From Chionoecetes opilio (Eukaryota > Arthropoda > Malacostraca > Decapoda > Majidae): 64,000 nt of DNA. Under the pieces are notes generated by a model. That model worked only from the letters and a program-made list of their open reading frames with translations. It had not been told where the DNA came from and searched no databases. Of the stretch, positions 37,186 through 47,692 are shown one piece after another. The stretch's first letter is position 1, and each line of letters begins with the position of its first letter. Position numbers and translations under genes: made by a program. Where the stretch lies: NCBI GenBank assembly GCA_016584305.1, contig JACEEZ010010925.1, positions 1-64,000 of the forward strand. Direction: 5' to 3'.

Positions 37186-37499
37186 ATTGATTGATTTTGT
37201 TTTAAGGCGCCGCAAACTGCGGGGTTATTGACGCACTGCCTACAGAAGGTACTGTAAAGTAACACTAAAAAACAAATTTTAGATAGAATAAAAATATTTA
37301 AAATAACGAAATCATAAAAAAGAAAATAGAGTTACATTAAAAACAAAATAAAGTGAATATTAAAAACATCATCACTTTTTGAGAAGGCCAGCCTTCGCAA
37401 TAAATGTATGGAACTTCGTGTCCCGGAGAGAAACACCTCTCTCCCAATGCCCGGGAGAGTACGGTAAGCACCGTTCCGACCCGCGACACCGGGACAAAA

Positions 37500-40400
37500 A
37501 TTGCACACGTAAGGGGTCCCCAAGATGGGGACACTCGACCAGCAAAAGTGCCCCACAGTTAAAGGGGACCAAACAAATCAGTACAGTAAGGAGGGGGCCC
37601 CCCTCCATGAGGAACCCAGAGTATATAGTGTGTGACCAATACGGCATCGTGCCAAGCCAGTCTTCCCACCTCCGGGAGATGACCGCAGTAGGCTCCGAGT
37701 CCTCGATACTTTGGCGGATGGTGGTCGGGTGCGCAGTTTATTTGCCCTATAGTAAATCAACGTTCCTAGCCAACTGTGCGTGAACTGATCTAAGATTGCG
37801 AGCGAGGTCCGTAGCCGGCACTGCAAAATGTGATTAGAGCTGGTCTTCTAGCTGCAGCTTTTGCCAAGCATCAGATTCCTCATTAGGCAACACCTACATG
37901 TGCCGGTACCCAACAAAAGCTGAACCGTCCGGCTCGCCTCTTGAGCAGATAACTCCATTCCAGGATGTCATGGACCAGCGGATGGGGAGAGTTAAAATTA
38001 CATAGTGATGAACAGAGCACTACAAGAATCACTAAAAATTGTAAAAGAAACATCCGGAAGGGTAAAAAAAATAAATCATGAGAGCATATAAAATAGCACT
38101 TATTCAGCCGTAAAAAACAATGAAACCACTTGGAATGCTGACGCCTTTGTTAAACGATGGGAATACGAACCGTCAAACAAACTCCTTCGTCTGATTTGGA
38201 ACATCAGTTAAAGAACAGGCGACCGAACTATGATGTGTGCAAAAGTGGGGTCCTATAAAAACTGGGCACGCTCAGCCTGAGGAGGTAAAAGACCCTTTGA
38301 GAGCGGAAGGCTTTTGCAAAGGACACTTCTGGGAGAAGCCCATGGACCGACTGTCGTAGGCCTATGCGGGCAGATCCGTATAAAGCAGGGTACGGATAGA
38401 GTCTCCATAATAGGTCCCCCCCCAAATCGGAAACCAGGGGCTTTAGGCAAGCCTTCTTCGCCATGGTAAAGTTGCGATCCTGAATCACAAGACACAAGCA
38501 CGGCAAAGCTATTGAGTCAGGGAGGAGTTGGAGGCGATTACCAATCTTAACAGGAGGGACTGCGGTTGAAGATCCAATGGAGGACACAGATCCACCAATA
38601 GAACTGGGATGGGAAGATGGAACTGAACGCCACGGTTGCCAGACGACACCAGCATGATGTACCGAACCAGGCATCCCGCAGTCGAGTGGGTGTGGCAGAG
38701 GAGTACACTTAACATCCAATCAAGCTCGAAAGGATAAGTGAGCGGTGAAGATAGAGGAGTGTAGCGCGATCAGCCCCACAGGCTGGTGTGCGAGAGGACT
38801 TTCAGTAGATCTGGTTCCGGGAGACCAATCAGTCTTGAGAGCACGAAGGTGAGGTACTCAAGTCAGTCTATTGTCAAAAATGAGTCCTGAAAACGGGTCT
38901 CTCCCTACATGGTAATCTCTTTCCCGTAAAGATACAGGTCTGGGTCGGATTGAATCCCACGGGTTCTGCAAAAATGAACCGCACAGTCTTCGTTGGAGAA
39001 ACCGGAAGCCACGATTCGTTGTTCCAATCACAACTATCAATAGAAGTTGAAGTCTTCTCTCTGCAACCCGACAATCCGGAAGCAGCAAAAGAGATAGATA
39101 AATAATCCACGTAGAATGTATACAACAATCCCCTCAGGCAGTACATCAACAATTACAAGTGATGGCCACAGCGACAGAGCCTACACTCAAAGACGCTACT
39201 TGGGGGATGCCACCTGGAAGCTGGGTGTTCAGAAGACAGTATGTTGCCAACTCGGAACTCTAAGAACCCGGTGGCTAGGAACGGATGAGGAAACTTGGGG
39301 AACACAGGCAAACGCCTCTTAGCCCGAACTCGTACAGAGATTGCAATATTACCGTGTCTCCAAGCCGTGTCGTCGTAAGCCTTCAAGGTTCGAAAAAAGA
39401 TGGTCACATGGTGTTGTCGAGAGGCGAATGCCCCGCTATATGGAGGACTCTAAGGAAATAAAGCGCTTCCGTAGTAGAGTGATGCTTACGGAATCCACAT
39501 GAGGAACGGGAGGAAAAAGTTTCTCCGTTCCAAAAAACCATACAAGTCGGACTATTTACCTTTTTTTGGAATAACTTACACACACATGAAGTTAGGGGAT
39601 ATGGGCCGGAAATTCGTCGGTAGGGAGTGGGTCCTTCCCAGGCTTAGGGTCGGGATCACCACCGCCACACCCCAGCTACTTGGGAAGGTTCCTTCAACAG
39701 ATCCTATGTATAGATTGCTCAACCAAGAAAGTCTAGTAGCCGCATCTCTTAGATGACAGAGCATCGCATGTCGGTTTACATTATCTTCGGCCTGGGGAAG
39801 TGTCAGCGCCAAAACCTTCATGGCTTGGACATAGCTCACGAGGTGTAAAAAGAAACATTGTAAGAATTCCCCGCCTCTGGATGAAAAATCTATGCCTCTC
39901 TGTTCCTGTCGCAGTCGTCCCTAGCACTTGGAGACGCAAGTCTGTCTGCGCCAACTGACAACAAAAATGGGACAGCAAATTCATCTGCTACAGTCAAGGG
40001 ATCTGCCACAGGTCTCCATTAATCGATAGGCTGGAGGGGAGGATGGGATAAAACTTCCCTTTCATTTTCCTCACTCTTTGCCAAACCTGGACACGGGGCG
40101 TAGATGCACAGATCGTTACTTATATAAAGCCCTCCAAGAGGAGTGACGAGCCTCTTTCATAACCGTCGGTAATCTAGCTCTGACCTGTGAAAAAAAATAT
40201 TTTTAGGTCTATGAAGTTGGCCGCGAAATGTATTGCGTCTCTGCACGGCGGGAGTGGACTCCTCGCTGCCGTACAGTCCTGAGTCCACCACGGAACAGGT
40301 CGGAGAGAAAGATTCCAGTGGCGGGGGATGCTCAGCGAGGCTGCAAAATGATTCGAGGACAATAAAGTAATCTTACGGGCTCATCTATTTGTTGGAAAAG

Positions 40401-41200
40401 TATCTATAGGTTCAAAAAAAAAACACAAGCCTTTTGAAAAGCCCTCCCAGTCGCACGAGAGAGGCACCATTTGGGAGCATTCGGGAAGGGGGCGAGGACA
40501 CTGCTTTTAAGTAGTATGGGATAATGTCAATTCCCGAAAAAGAATCGGCCACCTCCATGAGAAGCCGAGGGCGACCCTGGTGGACTGCAGAGTGATAGGT
40601 CAAATAGCAGGTCAATGTTCCGTTGAGAATGGAAAATGTGTTGGTTCTCCCGTGTTTAATATACTTTAGGTTGTTGCCATCTATAAGAGTTCACGAGAGA
40701 ATCATCCCGCGGACGATTTCTGGTGGAATACCCCCACAGAAAATGCCGCCCATTCATGTCTCCAAGGACGAAAAAAAATGGACGGGGAAGTCTGGCGGAT
40801 AAGATCCTCAAGATCTTTTGGAGGAGGTATGTCGTCATTTGGAGGCAGATAAATTGAAGCAGACAGTGTAGGTTGTGCCAGATGGATAACGAACGCCGGC
40901 TACAGCCTGCAAGGGTGGTGATTGCTAGCGGATGACCAGTTAAGGGGACATCCGACGATGGTAAAGGCCACAAAACCACACTAAAGCCACCACCGGCTGG
41001 AGGTGGTGGTGTGGACAGGTCATAAAATCTGTCGGGCCAGAGACACCTTCCCTGCCCTATATTGTTTCTTGTAAACAGATAATTTCTGGGTCCAACTCGT
41101 TGATGAGAAGGGGCTAGTTCCTCCCAATTTGCAGTTAATCCACGAATATTCAATTGGAGGATTGAAGATGTTATTTCTTGCGTGAAGATGAGGAGAAGCC
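37500..41200 (-). pseudogene. LINE copy C ORF2 (endonuclease, RT, RNase H), broken
   Basis: On the minus strand: NIRGLTANWEELAPSHQRVG from 41150 (here the native NIRGL frame is open, unlike copy B), FVLGDMNGRHFLWG near 40750, CLTYHSAVHQ-type endonuclease end near 40600, RT pieces 39960-38860 with a degraded YVDD near 39110, DVKCTPLPHPLDCG near 38700, and NEEADAW-like RNase H end near 37880. Frames change every 100-200 bases. Confidence 0.7.
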
Positions 41201-43270
41201 TTACGGCTTGTGACGCTGCGCTATTTGAAAGCCCAGCATCTTTTTTCTGTGTTGTAGAAGATGGTAAACTACTTCGTACATTCCAGATGTCGGTTGGCGC
41301 TTGCGTAATCGGCGAGTGAAATCGGGGTTCTCATTCGAGGGACCCGCCGGCAGTAGTAGGAAGACCGCATGGTCCCACCAAAGATGCCGATTTACGACGG
41401 ATGATTTACCACTTCTAAGTTACTGATAGCTCCCGAACGAAGGGTCTTGAAGATGCTTATCAGCATGGCTATCAACTGCTTGTGTGTCAATAAAGTTGTA
41501 TGACCCTTCGTCATCAGCGTGAGTTAGAGATGTGTCGCTAGCGCTTAAGGGGTGGTAACACCCAGGGGGCAGTGATTATAGGAGTCACGCAGTACTCCCA
41601 ACCTATCAGTAGGGGTATCTGTACGGCACGCCATCACCTTCTGCCTCAGGCAATGATATTTGTAGCGAGGGGAACGCCCATGACTCTAAGGACTCAGTGG
41701 AACTTGCGAGTTCGCTTTGGCAGGACTCCCTTATTAGGATGGGATTCTGGATGCCTCTTAGAGGAGGAGTATATGTCATATTTTCCCCCGCGAGCGGCAT
41801 GCACTACACTAGAGGTGTTGGAGGCTCATATGAGGAGGAGTCAGAGACTTCCACAGGATCACACGGCAGTAGCGAGAACTTATTCTCATGGGATGGATGG
41901 GTTAGGGTTAAGAGAATGTGGTGGGTGGAACTGCAGGAGGCTGATTAGGCGTTTAGTTAAGACAGCAGCAGCCATCGCGGATGCGTAGGTCCTGCTTCCT
42001 CCCCGGTGCTTGTCTGTGGGAAAAGTTTCTCTTCTGGCGCACCAAGATGATAAATTGGGGAGTGGGCCAAATAAAGGATGTCTTCTTCTAATTTATAAGT
42101 CCCACACTGTCGGGAAACTCGGTGGTGTTGATCAACACGGCAGTGAAAGCAGTAGGGAGTTGACGACAGTCAGCTGTGGCATGGGAAACCCAACGCCGAG
42201 CATCGACCACAGCGAGGAGGGGAGGATTTACAAAAAAACTTTTTGCCGTGCCAAAGCGTAGCCACTCAAGCATGCATAGGGCGGTCGATAAAGGCTTTTA
42301 TTTTTAGAGACTGGGGGACGATCCTCAGAATTGGAATCGGCGGAGGACTTGATCCATAGAAAGTTTATAATGATCCATGTTTTTGCTCCCTGACCTTATA
42401 GACCTGTTGAACTTTTTACGGCACAGTTTAGTATTTCTACCTCGAAACTCAAAGAGGTCGTAGTTGTAGACTACGCCTTTACTGTTATTGAACTTGGGAT
42501 TGAGGTTTGATGGATCGAAAATTGCTGTCTTCGGTGATGGGCATGTGGAAGAGCATTCCCGAGCCTGAGTTAAGGCTTTGGCTCGGATTAGAACCCCCTG
42601 CCATTACCTTTTCAGGTTGCCTTCGGATCATTCAATTTTTCTCTAAGTACCGCGCGGCAAGGAAAAAGGTGCCACCACTTTCCTTATAATAAAGGCCACG
42701 TACCAAGAAGGAGGTAGGCTGTGGCGGCACAGGTGGAGTAGAGTTGTAGTTTTCTCAAAAAGTGTGGGGGGGGGGGGAGGGATGTAGTCATCAGGGCCGT
42801 CTACAAACATTTACGGAGCGAATGAGTTCGGCTCTGTAATGTCTCGCTCCCATTTCCCATCTTTGTGGCTTCCTCATAAGCAGAGGAAAGCATCATCTGC
42901 CGCCAGCAAAATTTATGTAGCCAACCTATTTGATTGTCCATTGTCATATAAATAAGACGGATGCGGCTGAACCACACCATAAAGCCTTGAAAATAATCAT
43001 GTAATGCTTCTGAAATATTGAACAAGGCCTGGGGGACACGTTGGGACAGAAGCAAGGTGTCCAACGTAGAAGTTGCCCCGAGGGCCAGGCTCGTCTCTCA
43101 ATCCCTGGTCTTGCGTCCCTTGATGCGGGGGAACGCCAGGACCGGGAGCTGAGGGAGGAGGAAGGGGCGGCTCTTGCCCGCTTTCGTGCCACGTCGAGGC
43201 CTGGAAAGGGCGCCAGAGTGGCAATGTGAGAGGATCCAATGGGAGATGTCAGAGGGACAAGCGGGACGTT
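41200..43270 (-). pseudogene. LINE copy C ORF1, broken
   Basis: Collinear with the intact ORF1 of copy E: the conserved start ATG lies near 43310, the RRM-like region near 42830-43060, the GMLFHMPITED-like block near 42540, the CCHC region near 42080-42270 and the Ser-rich tail down to 41200. No frame longer than 90 codons survives in the coding direction. Confidence 0.65.
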
Positions 43271-43960
43271 CAGGGAGAGAGGCAGGCCGGGGTAATCTTT
43301 AGTTGATACATAAACAAAATTACTTCACTTCCCCACGCCCTACCCACCACGGAAGCCCAACGAGGGGAAGCTGTTGTTGGGGAAGGACCTCACCCACAGC
43401 TCCAAGGGTCAGCAGGGAAGTATTCAGTATACGCTTCGGTTGCCTAGTGTGTGGTGGCAGGCCTGCTGGGACCGATGCGGTGCCCCCACCAGGCACACCT
43501 CCGCTTGGCCTAGCCAACGCTATGACCAGCCGGATTGATCCAGCGGGGCCACCACTGGACCCCCCGTCTTACCCCAACCCCCCTACCAAAGAAGCGTGTT
43601 GCCCACCGAAGGGAATACAACCCGCCCCGCGGTGGATTCAACTCCAATAGGGGCGCGCGGGTATATACGGGATCACGCACGCCAACACCGTGGGGACCGG
43701 AGCGAAGTTTAAAAGGAAGAACGAACCCGTGAGCGGAAGAGAAGGTCTCCCGGGCTAGAATCGCCCAAAGAAAGGAGAAAGGGGGAGGAAGCATAAAGGC
43801 GACATCACCGGAAGGCTCCACCTCCAGTGACGAAGGGGAGCGCTGGTCCACAGGGGCCGAGGGCCACCGAAACCCAACAATGGAAGAAAGGCCGCAGAGT
43901 AGGTGGCGCCGTCGACCACGCTTAAACCCGCCACCACGACAAGGTGATTTCCCCACAGCG

Positions 43961-44598
43961 GGGTGAGCAGGAGGGGATGGACTTGCGTAAAGTACACCTA
44001 CGATAGGTGTGGGAGTACTGACGTGACTCCTAATATCACTGCCCCTGTTACCACCCCTGAAGCGGCTAGCGACACAGCTCAATAACACGCTGATGGCGAA
44101 GTTGTCTCACAACCTATGGACACACAAGTAGTTGATAGCCATGCTGATAAGCAATCTTCAAGACCCTCGTCGGGAGCTATCAGTAAACCTAGAAGTGGTA
44201 AATCTTCTGTCAGTAAATCGGCATCTTTGGTGGGACATACGGTCTCTACTACTGCCGCGGGTCCTCGTATGAGAACCCCAATTTCACCAACGGATCTACA
44301 CAAACGCCAATCAACATCTGAAAAAGTAATGAAAAGTAGTTTACCATCTTCTACAAAACACAAAAAAGATGTTGGGCTTTCAAATAGCGCAGCGTCTACA
44401 AGCCGTAAGGCTTCTACTGCATCATCTTCACGCACGAAATAACATATTCAATCCTCCAATGGAATATTCGTGGATTACGTGCAAACTGGGAAGAACTAGT
44501 CCTTCTCATCAACGAGTTGGACCCAGTAATTCTATGTTTACAAGAGACAATGATAGGGCAGGGAAGGTGTCTCTGCCCGACAGGTTTTATACCTGACT
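43961..44598 (+). mobile_element. I/Nimb-type LINE copy D, internal fragment
   Basis: This piece corresponds to 5083-5718 of copy A: the end of ORF1 and the first about 45 codons of ORF2. It has sharp edges on both sides: copy C's 5' end on the left in opposite orientation, and the tyrosine recombinase gene on the right at about 44598. It has no 3' tail, so it is not a normal LINE insertion product. Confidence 0.8.
44116..44442 (+). CDS. LINE ORF1 C-terminal Ser/Thr/Lys-rich tail (copy D)
   Basis: The 108-codon frame is rich in Ser, Thr and Lys and ends at the ORF1 stop TAA at 44440. It shows the natural ORF1 end, which is broken in copies A and C. The native ORF2 frame (ITSSILQWNIRGLRANWEEL) begins overlapping this stop in another frame, so ORF1 and ORF2 overlap slightly. 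The tail is low-complexity with no folded domain visible. Confidence 0.6.
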   Translation: MDTQVVDSHADKQSSRPSSGAISKPRSGKSSVSKSASLVGHTVSTTAAGPRMRTPISPTDLHKRQSTSEKVMKSSLPSSTKHKKDVGLSNSAASTSRKASTASSSRTK

Positions 44599-46465
44599 AA
44601 GCCAAGGACAGATTATAACCGAACCTGTAGCATTTGTGACTCAGATAAACAAAGAGTAGATGTGCACCTGGTGAAGGTACATCTTTTAGAAAGAAAGAAA
44701 CCGCTATTTGAAACGGCACTGGAAAATAGCCCGTTATGCAAAAAGAAGGCCGTTATAGCGACCATGAATAGCCGGTCTGGCAAAGTGTCAGTGTCTATTG
44801 ATGACCCAGTGAAATCCTTTCTGGCTGGATATAAAGAATATTTACAAACTTATGAGAAATTAGGACCAAGTAGCATTGACAAGAGCGTGAAGATGGTGGC
44901 TGCACTCCTGCTACACGGCATCGGGAGCAGTCCCTTAGAATGTCTAAGTACAAATCAAGTATTTGAAATGTTTCATACGGCAGGGAAGCCGGATGGCTAT
45001 TTTTCTCAGCAAAAATGCGTGTTTTCGGCCTCATATACCCGGAAAATTGTAATGGCATGCAAAAGACTAATATCATGGATGGAAAGCACTACTGGAGATT
45101 TTAAAATGTCTGATGAAAAAGCTAGACAAGTGCGAAAACTTCTGGAGGCAGTACACACTCGCTATCATAGGCTGAGAGCAAGGAGTGATACACAAGAGAT
45201 AGTAAAAAACAACAGGAATTAGTCTCGATTGAAGACATTCACGGAATGATAGTGTCAGATTACGTCACTGGGGCCATGGATACTGCTGTTGCCTGCCTCA
45301 GTGACGAGGAATCACGGCCACACACGGTGACGGATTTCACTCGGATGCGTGACGTCCTAATTTCTGTTTTTTTAGTCACCTCCATACGGCGGATGATGGA
45401 ATTTTCAGAATTACGTCTCATTGAATTCAAAGTGAGGAAGGCTCACAGCCGTCCAAATGAAGCGGAGCCTTACAAATATACGGTGCAAATAGCGCGCCAT
45501 AAGACGGCGGAAAAGGGCCAGGCACTGGTGGTGATGACGCCGCTGCAGAAACAGGCTCTGACAGCTTACATTAAATTTTACAGGCCACTCGTAGCCACAT
45601 GTGCTGAATCAGATTGCTATGTGTTCCCAAGCCATGGTGAACAAAACAAAGCATGTTGCGCGCAGATGTCCTTCTCGGCTTTAGGAAAAGCCTTAAGGCG
45701 AACAGCCGAGAAATCTGGATTCGATAAAAAAATCACATCACGGATATTAAGAAGCCAAATCACCAAATTATGGGAAACATCTTCAGACCCTGCCTGGCGC
45801 ACCCAAGTTGCTGAACAATGCAACCATTCTGTGGCCACAGCAAGAAGATATTACGAGTACTCAGAGAAAGCTCGTCCAGCCATATTAGTAGTTGAGACTT
45901 TGGCTTCAATGAGGAGGAGTCTCATGACAAAAATAGAGAAAAACCTGTGGAAAAAAGTGGAAACCTGTAGGAAGGAGACTTCACTCCGCGAAGTGACTGA
46001 AGACACGGTGGACGACCCGGCCACCGTGAGTGGAGAAGTGTCGGGAGAGACAATAACACTCGAGGCAGTCGCGTAAGTTGACAATGTTTTATACAGTTTT
46101 ATTACTAATAGAATTAATACATAACTGATAATTAATTTCAAATAATTTTTGCTTACAGTACCGAGGAACCAGCAAAGCCGGCCAATTCGGCCACTGATTT
46201 GGATTCTCTAAGCATTGTGTCGATGGCCACTGAACTGTCGGTAGATTCGCTGGAAGGCGTTTCGGCGATCAGTATAAACGTATCTACTGATGATGCAAGC
46301 ACTAGAGGAACAGATACATACATTGGATTTAAGAAGCCCTCAGTGCCCTCTGGAAAATTTTTACAGGACGTAAAATTTGCACTGGCTAAGTGTAATCTGA
46401 GTCGTAATCCAAAGAAGATTTTTGTAAAGTGGGATAAAGTCAGGAATTTCTTGACAAAAAACTAA
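44599..46465 (+). CDS. Crypton-like tyrosine recombinase, two exons, one probable base error
   Basis: Exon 1 (to 46072) opens with a zinc-finger-like CSICDSDKQRVDVHLVKVH at 44626-44682 (Cys-x2-Cys ... His-x4-His). A core-binding helical domain follows (SFLAGYKEYLQTYEKLGPSS at 44818-44877), then the catalytic domain: Arg of SIRRMMEFSEL near 45387, Lys of ARHKTAEKG near 45501, Arg of SRILRSQ near 45750, His of CNHSVATARRYYEYS near 45825 and nucleophile Tyr near 45849-45854. The His of the usual HxxR box is replaced by Arg. Exon 2 (46159-46465) adds about 102 residues ending LTKN. One A is probably missing in the A-run at 45204-45209: adding it joins the two long frames. No in-frame ATG precedes the zinc finger, so a 5' exon is missing or cut off by LINE copy D; the first ATG in frame is at 44764. 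Confidence 0.8.
46073..46158 (+). other. Intron (86 nt) in the tyrosine recombinase gene
   Basis: The stop that ends the long frame sits inside a donor GC|GTAAGT at 46071-46078. An acceptor TTTTTGCTTACAG|T ends at 46158. Joining them gives phase-2 GC+T = Ala and continues in frame (EAVATEEPAKPAN) for 102 codons to a stop. The intron is AT-rich with branch-like ACTAAT and CTGAT words. RNA-seq is not available, so this is a prediction. Confidence 0.75.
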
Positions 46466-47404
46466 TTTTACATACGCTGATTTGACAGTCTTATCAGCTG
46501 AAAGATAGATATAAATATTTATCTCGTTTGCTCAAACATAAAAAACAGAGAAAATGAGTGAAAAGACTTAAGAATATAACATATTACAGAATACAAATTA
46601 GGAAACAAGTTTTTTAACCATATAGTCATTATTCTTTTAAAGGAATTAAAATTATATTGTACATAATTGTAGGAAAAACTATTTTTATATCAAATATTAG
46701 GAAACACAAGTTATAATCATATTGTCATATGTAAATCATATCGTAAAGGTAAAATATTTTTCAAACATTTTTATATTTTAACACTTAAAATCACACACAC
46801 ACGTTAAAACTATTGGAGTTATAGGGCTCCAGGCGAAAGGCACTCCATTATCAAAAGCCTTAACGACGCTTGGAGATAACCTCAAGGGTGCGTTGGAATT
46901 AGTCTCCATAACTTGATATTGTAGTCAATTTATTTCACAATGGTGAAATTGCCGCTGAATTGGACGGCTATAAAATATATAAAATCATGTTGGATGTCTA
47001 TAAACAAGGCTGGAGGTTTCGTCACGCTACCCGATGGCGAAATCCTCCGTGCAGGTCTTGAAAAACTATTCAGTTTGGTCCATGTAAACTGTGCTGTTTG
47101 ACCCAGTGCACGGAGACTAAGTCCAAAAGTAACCCAAAAATTGTTCACTTTGGGCCCCTTGGCATGCTGGACCGCACGCAGGACCGTCCTAAAGTTTATA
47201 GGACTGGACCGCTTTCCCTCACTGAGTGCGGAATTTCGTTGCTCAATCAAAGGTAGGTCAGATTGGCACCCTGGTAGGTGAATGAGCAAGTATTCACCGA
47301 GAGGACGGTCCGGGATGCGCATCCGGTGAACATTTACTTTTGGCCCCGAGCGAAAGTGAGTTGAAGACAGTCCTACGTTTACCTTTGCTCATTCACCGGT
47401 TAGG
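46466..47404. other. No recognised gene; includes an unexplained 130-codon minus-strand frame
   Basis: 46466-46800 is AT-rich and may be the recombinase gene's 3' flank; no element end is evident. An open frame at 46930-47322 (minus) has 130 codons without a motif I know. TGAATGAGCAA at 47278 faces TTGCTCATTCA at 47385 as an inverted pair. The region may belong to the R2-type element on its right, but nothing proves it. Confidence 0.35.
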
Positions 47405-47575
47405 ATAGTCCGTCGGTAGTCCTGTCGATAGACAGGTTAGTTTTACCCTATCTGATGAATTTTGGGCTAAATACAGGAATGCTCGTCAAATCCCGGCAGG
47501 TGGATATGCCCGACCGTCGTACCTCCACCGGTGGGATAGTCAAGAATTGTACTCAAAAGCCCGGCTAGTGGAGAT
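47405..47575 (+). rRNA. Possible diverged 28S rRNA 3' fragment
   Basis: AGACAGGTTAGTTTTACCCT at 47411 equals the universal 28S block that directly follows the point where the other 28S piece (ending at 55415) stops. Downstream, GGTGGGATAGTCAAGAATTG and CCCGGCTAG near 47530-47570 loosely fit the GTGGGATTATGACTGAACGC ... CCGGCTAG region. The match between is poor, so only the first 20-25 bases are convincing. If real it is a pseudogene piece. Confidence 0.35.
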
Positions 47576-47692
47576 TTGTGCAGTCGTACTTACACAAGCG
47601 AGTCCAAGACGGCATCAGTATTTTTACTGCTTTACACATATCTAATACATTTCACTAGTATAATTTATCATTTCTGCCATTAAAATAATAGC

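Larger units (their letters stand above)
37186..43960 (-). mobile_element. I/Nimb-type LINE copy C, near full length, frameshifted
   Basis: The 3' end with its ATTGATTG tail lies at 37186 and the 5' UTR reaches 43960, where sequence identity with copy A's 5' end (CCGCTNTGGGGA...CACCTTGTCG) stops. The 6.8-kb order 5' UTR, ORF1, ORF2, 3' UTR matches copy A. It is decayed by indels and has a run of ten G at about 42768. At 43961 it is joined directly to a plus-strand fragment of the same family. Confidence 0.8.
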
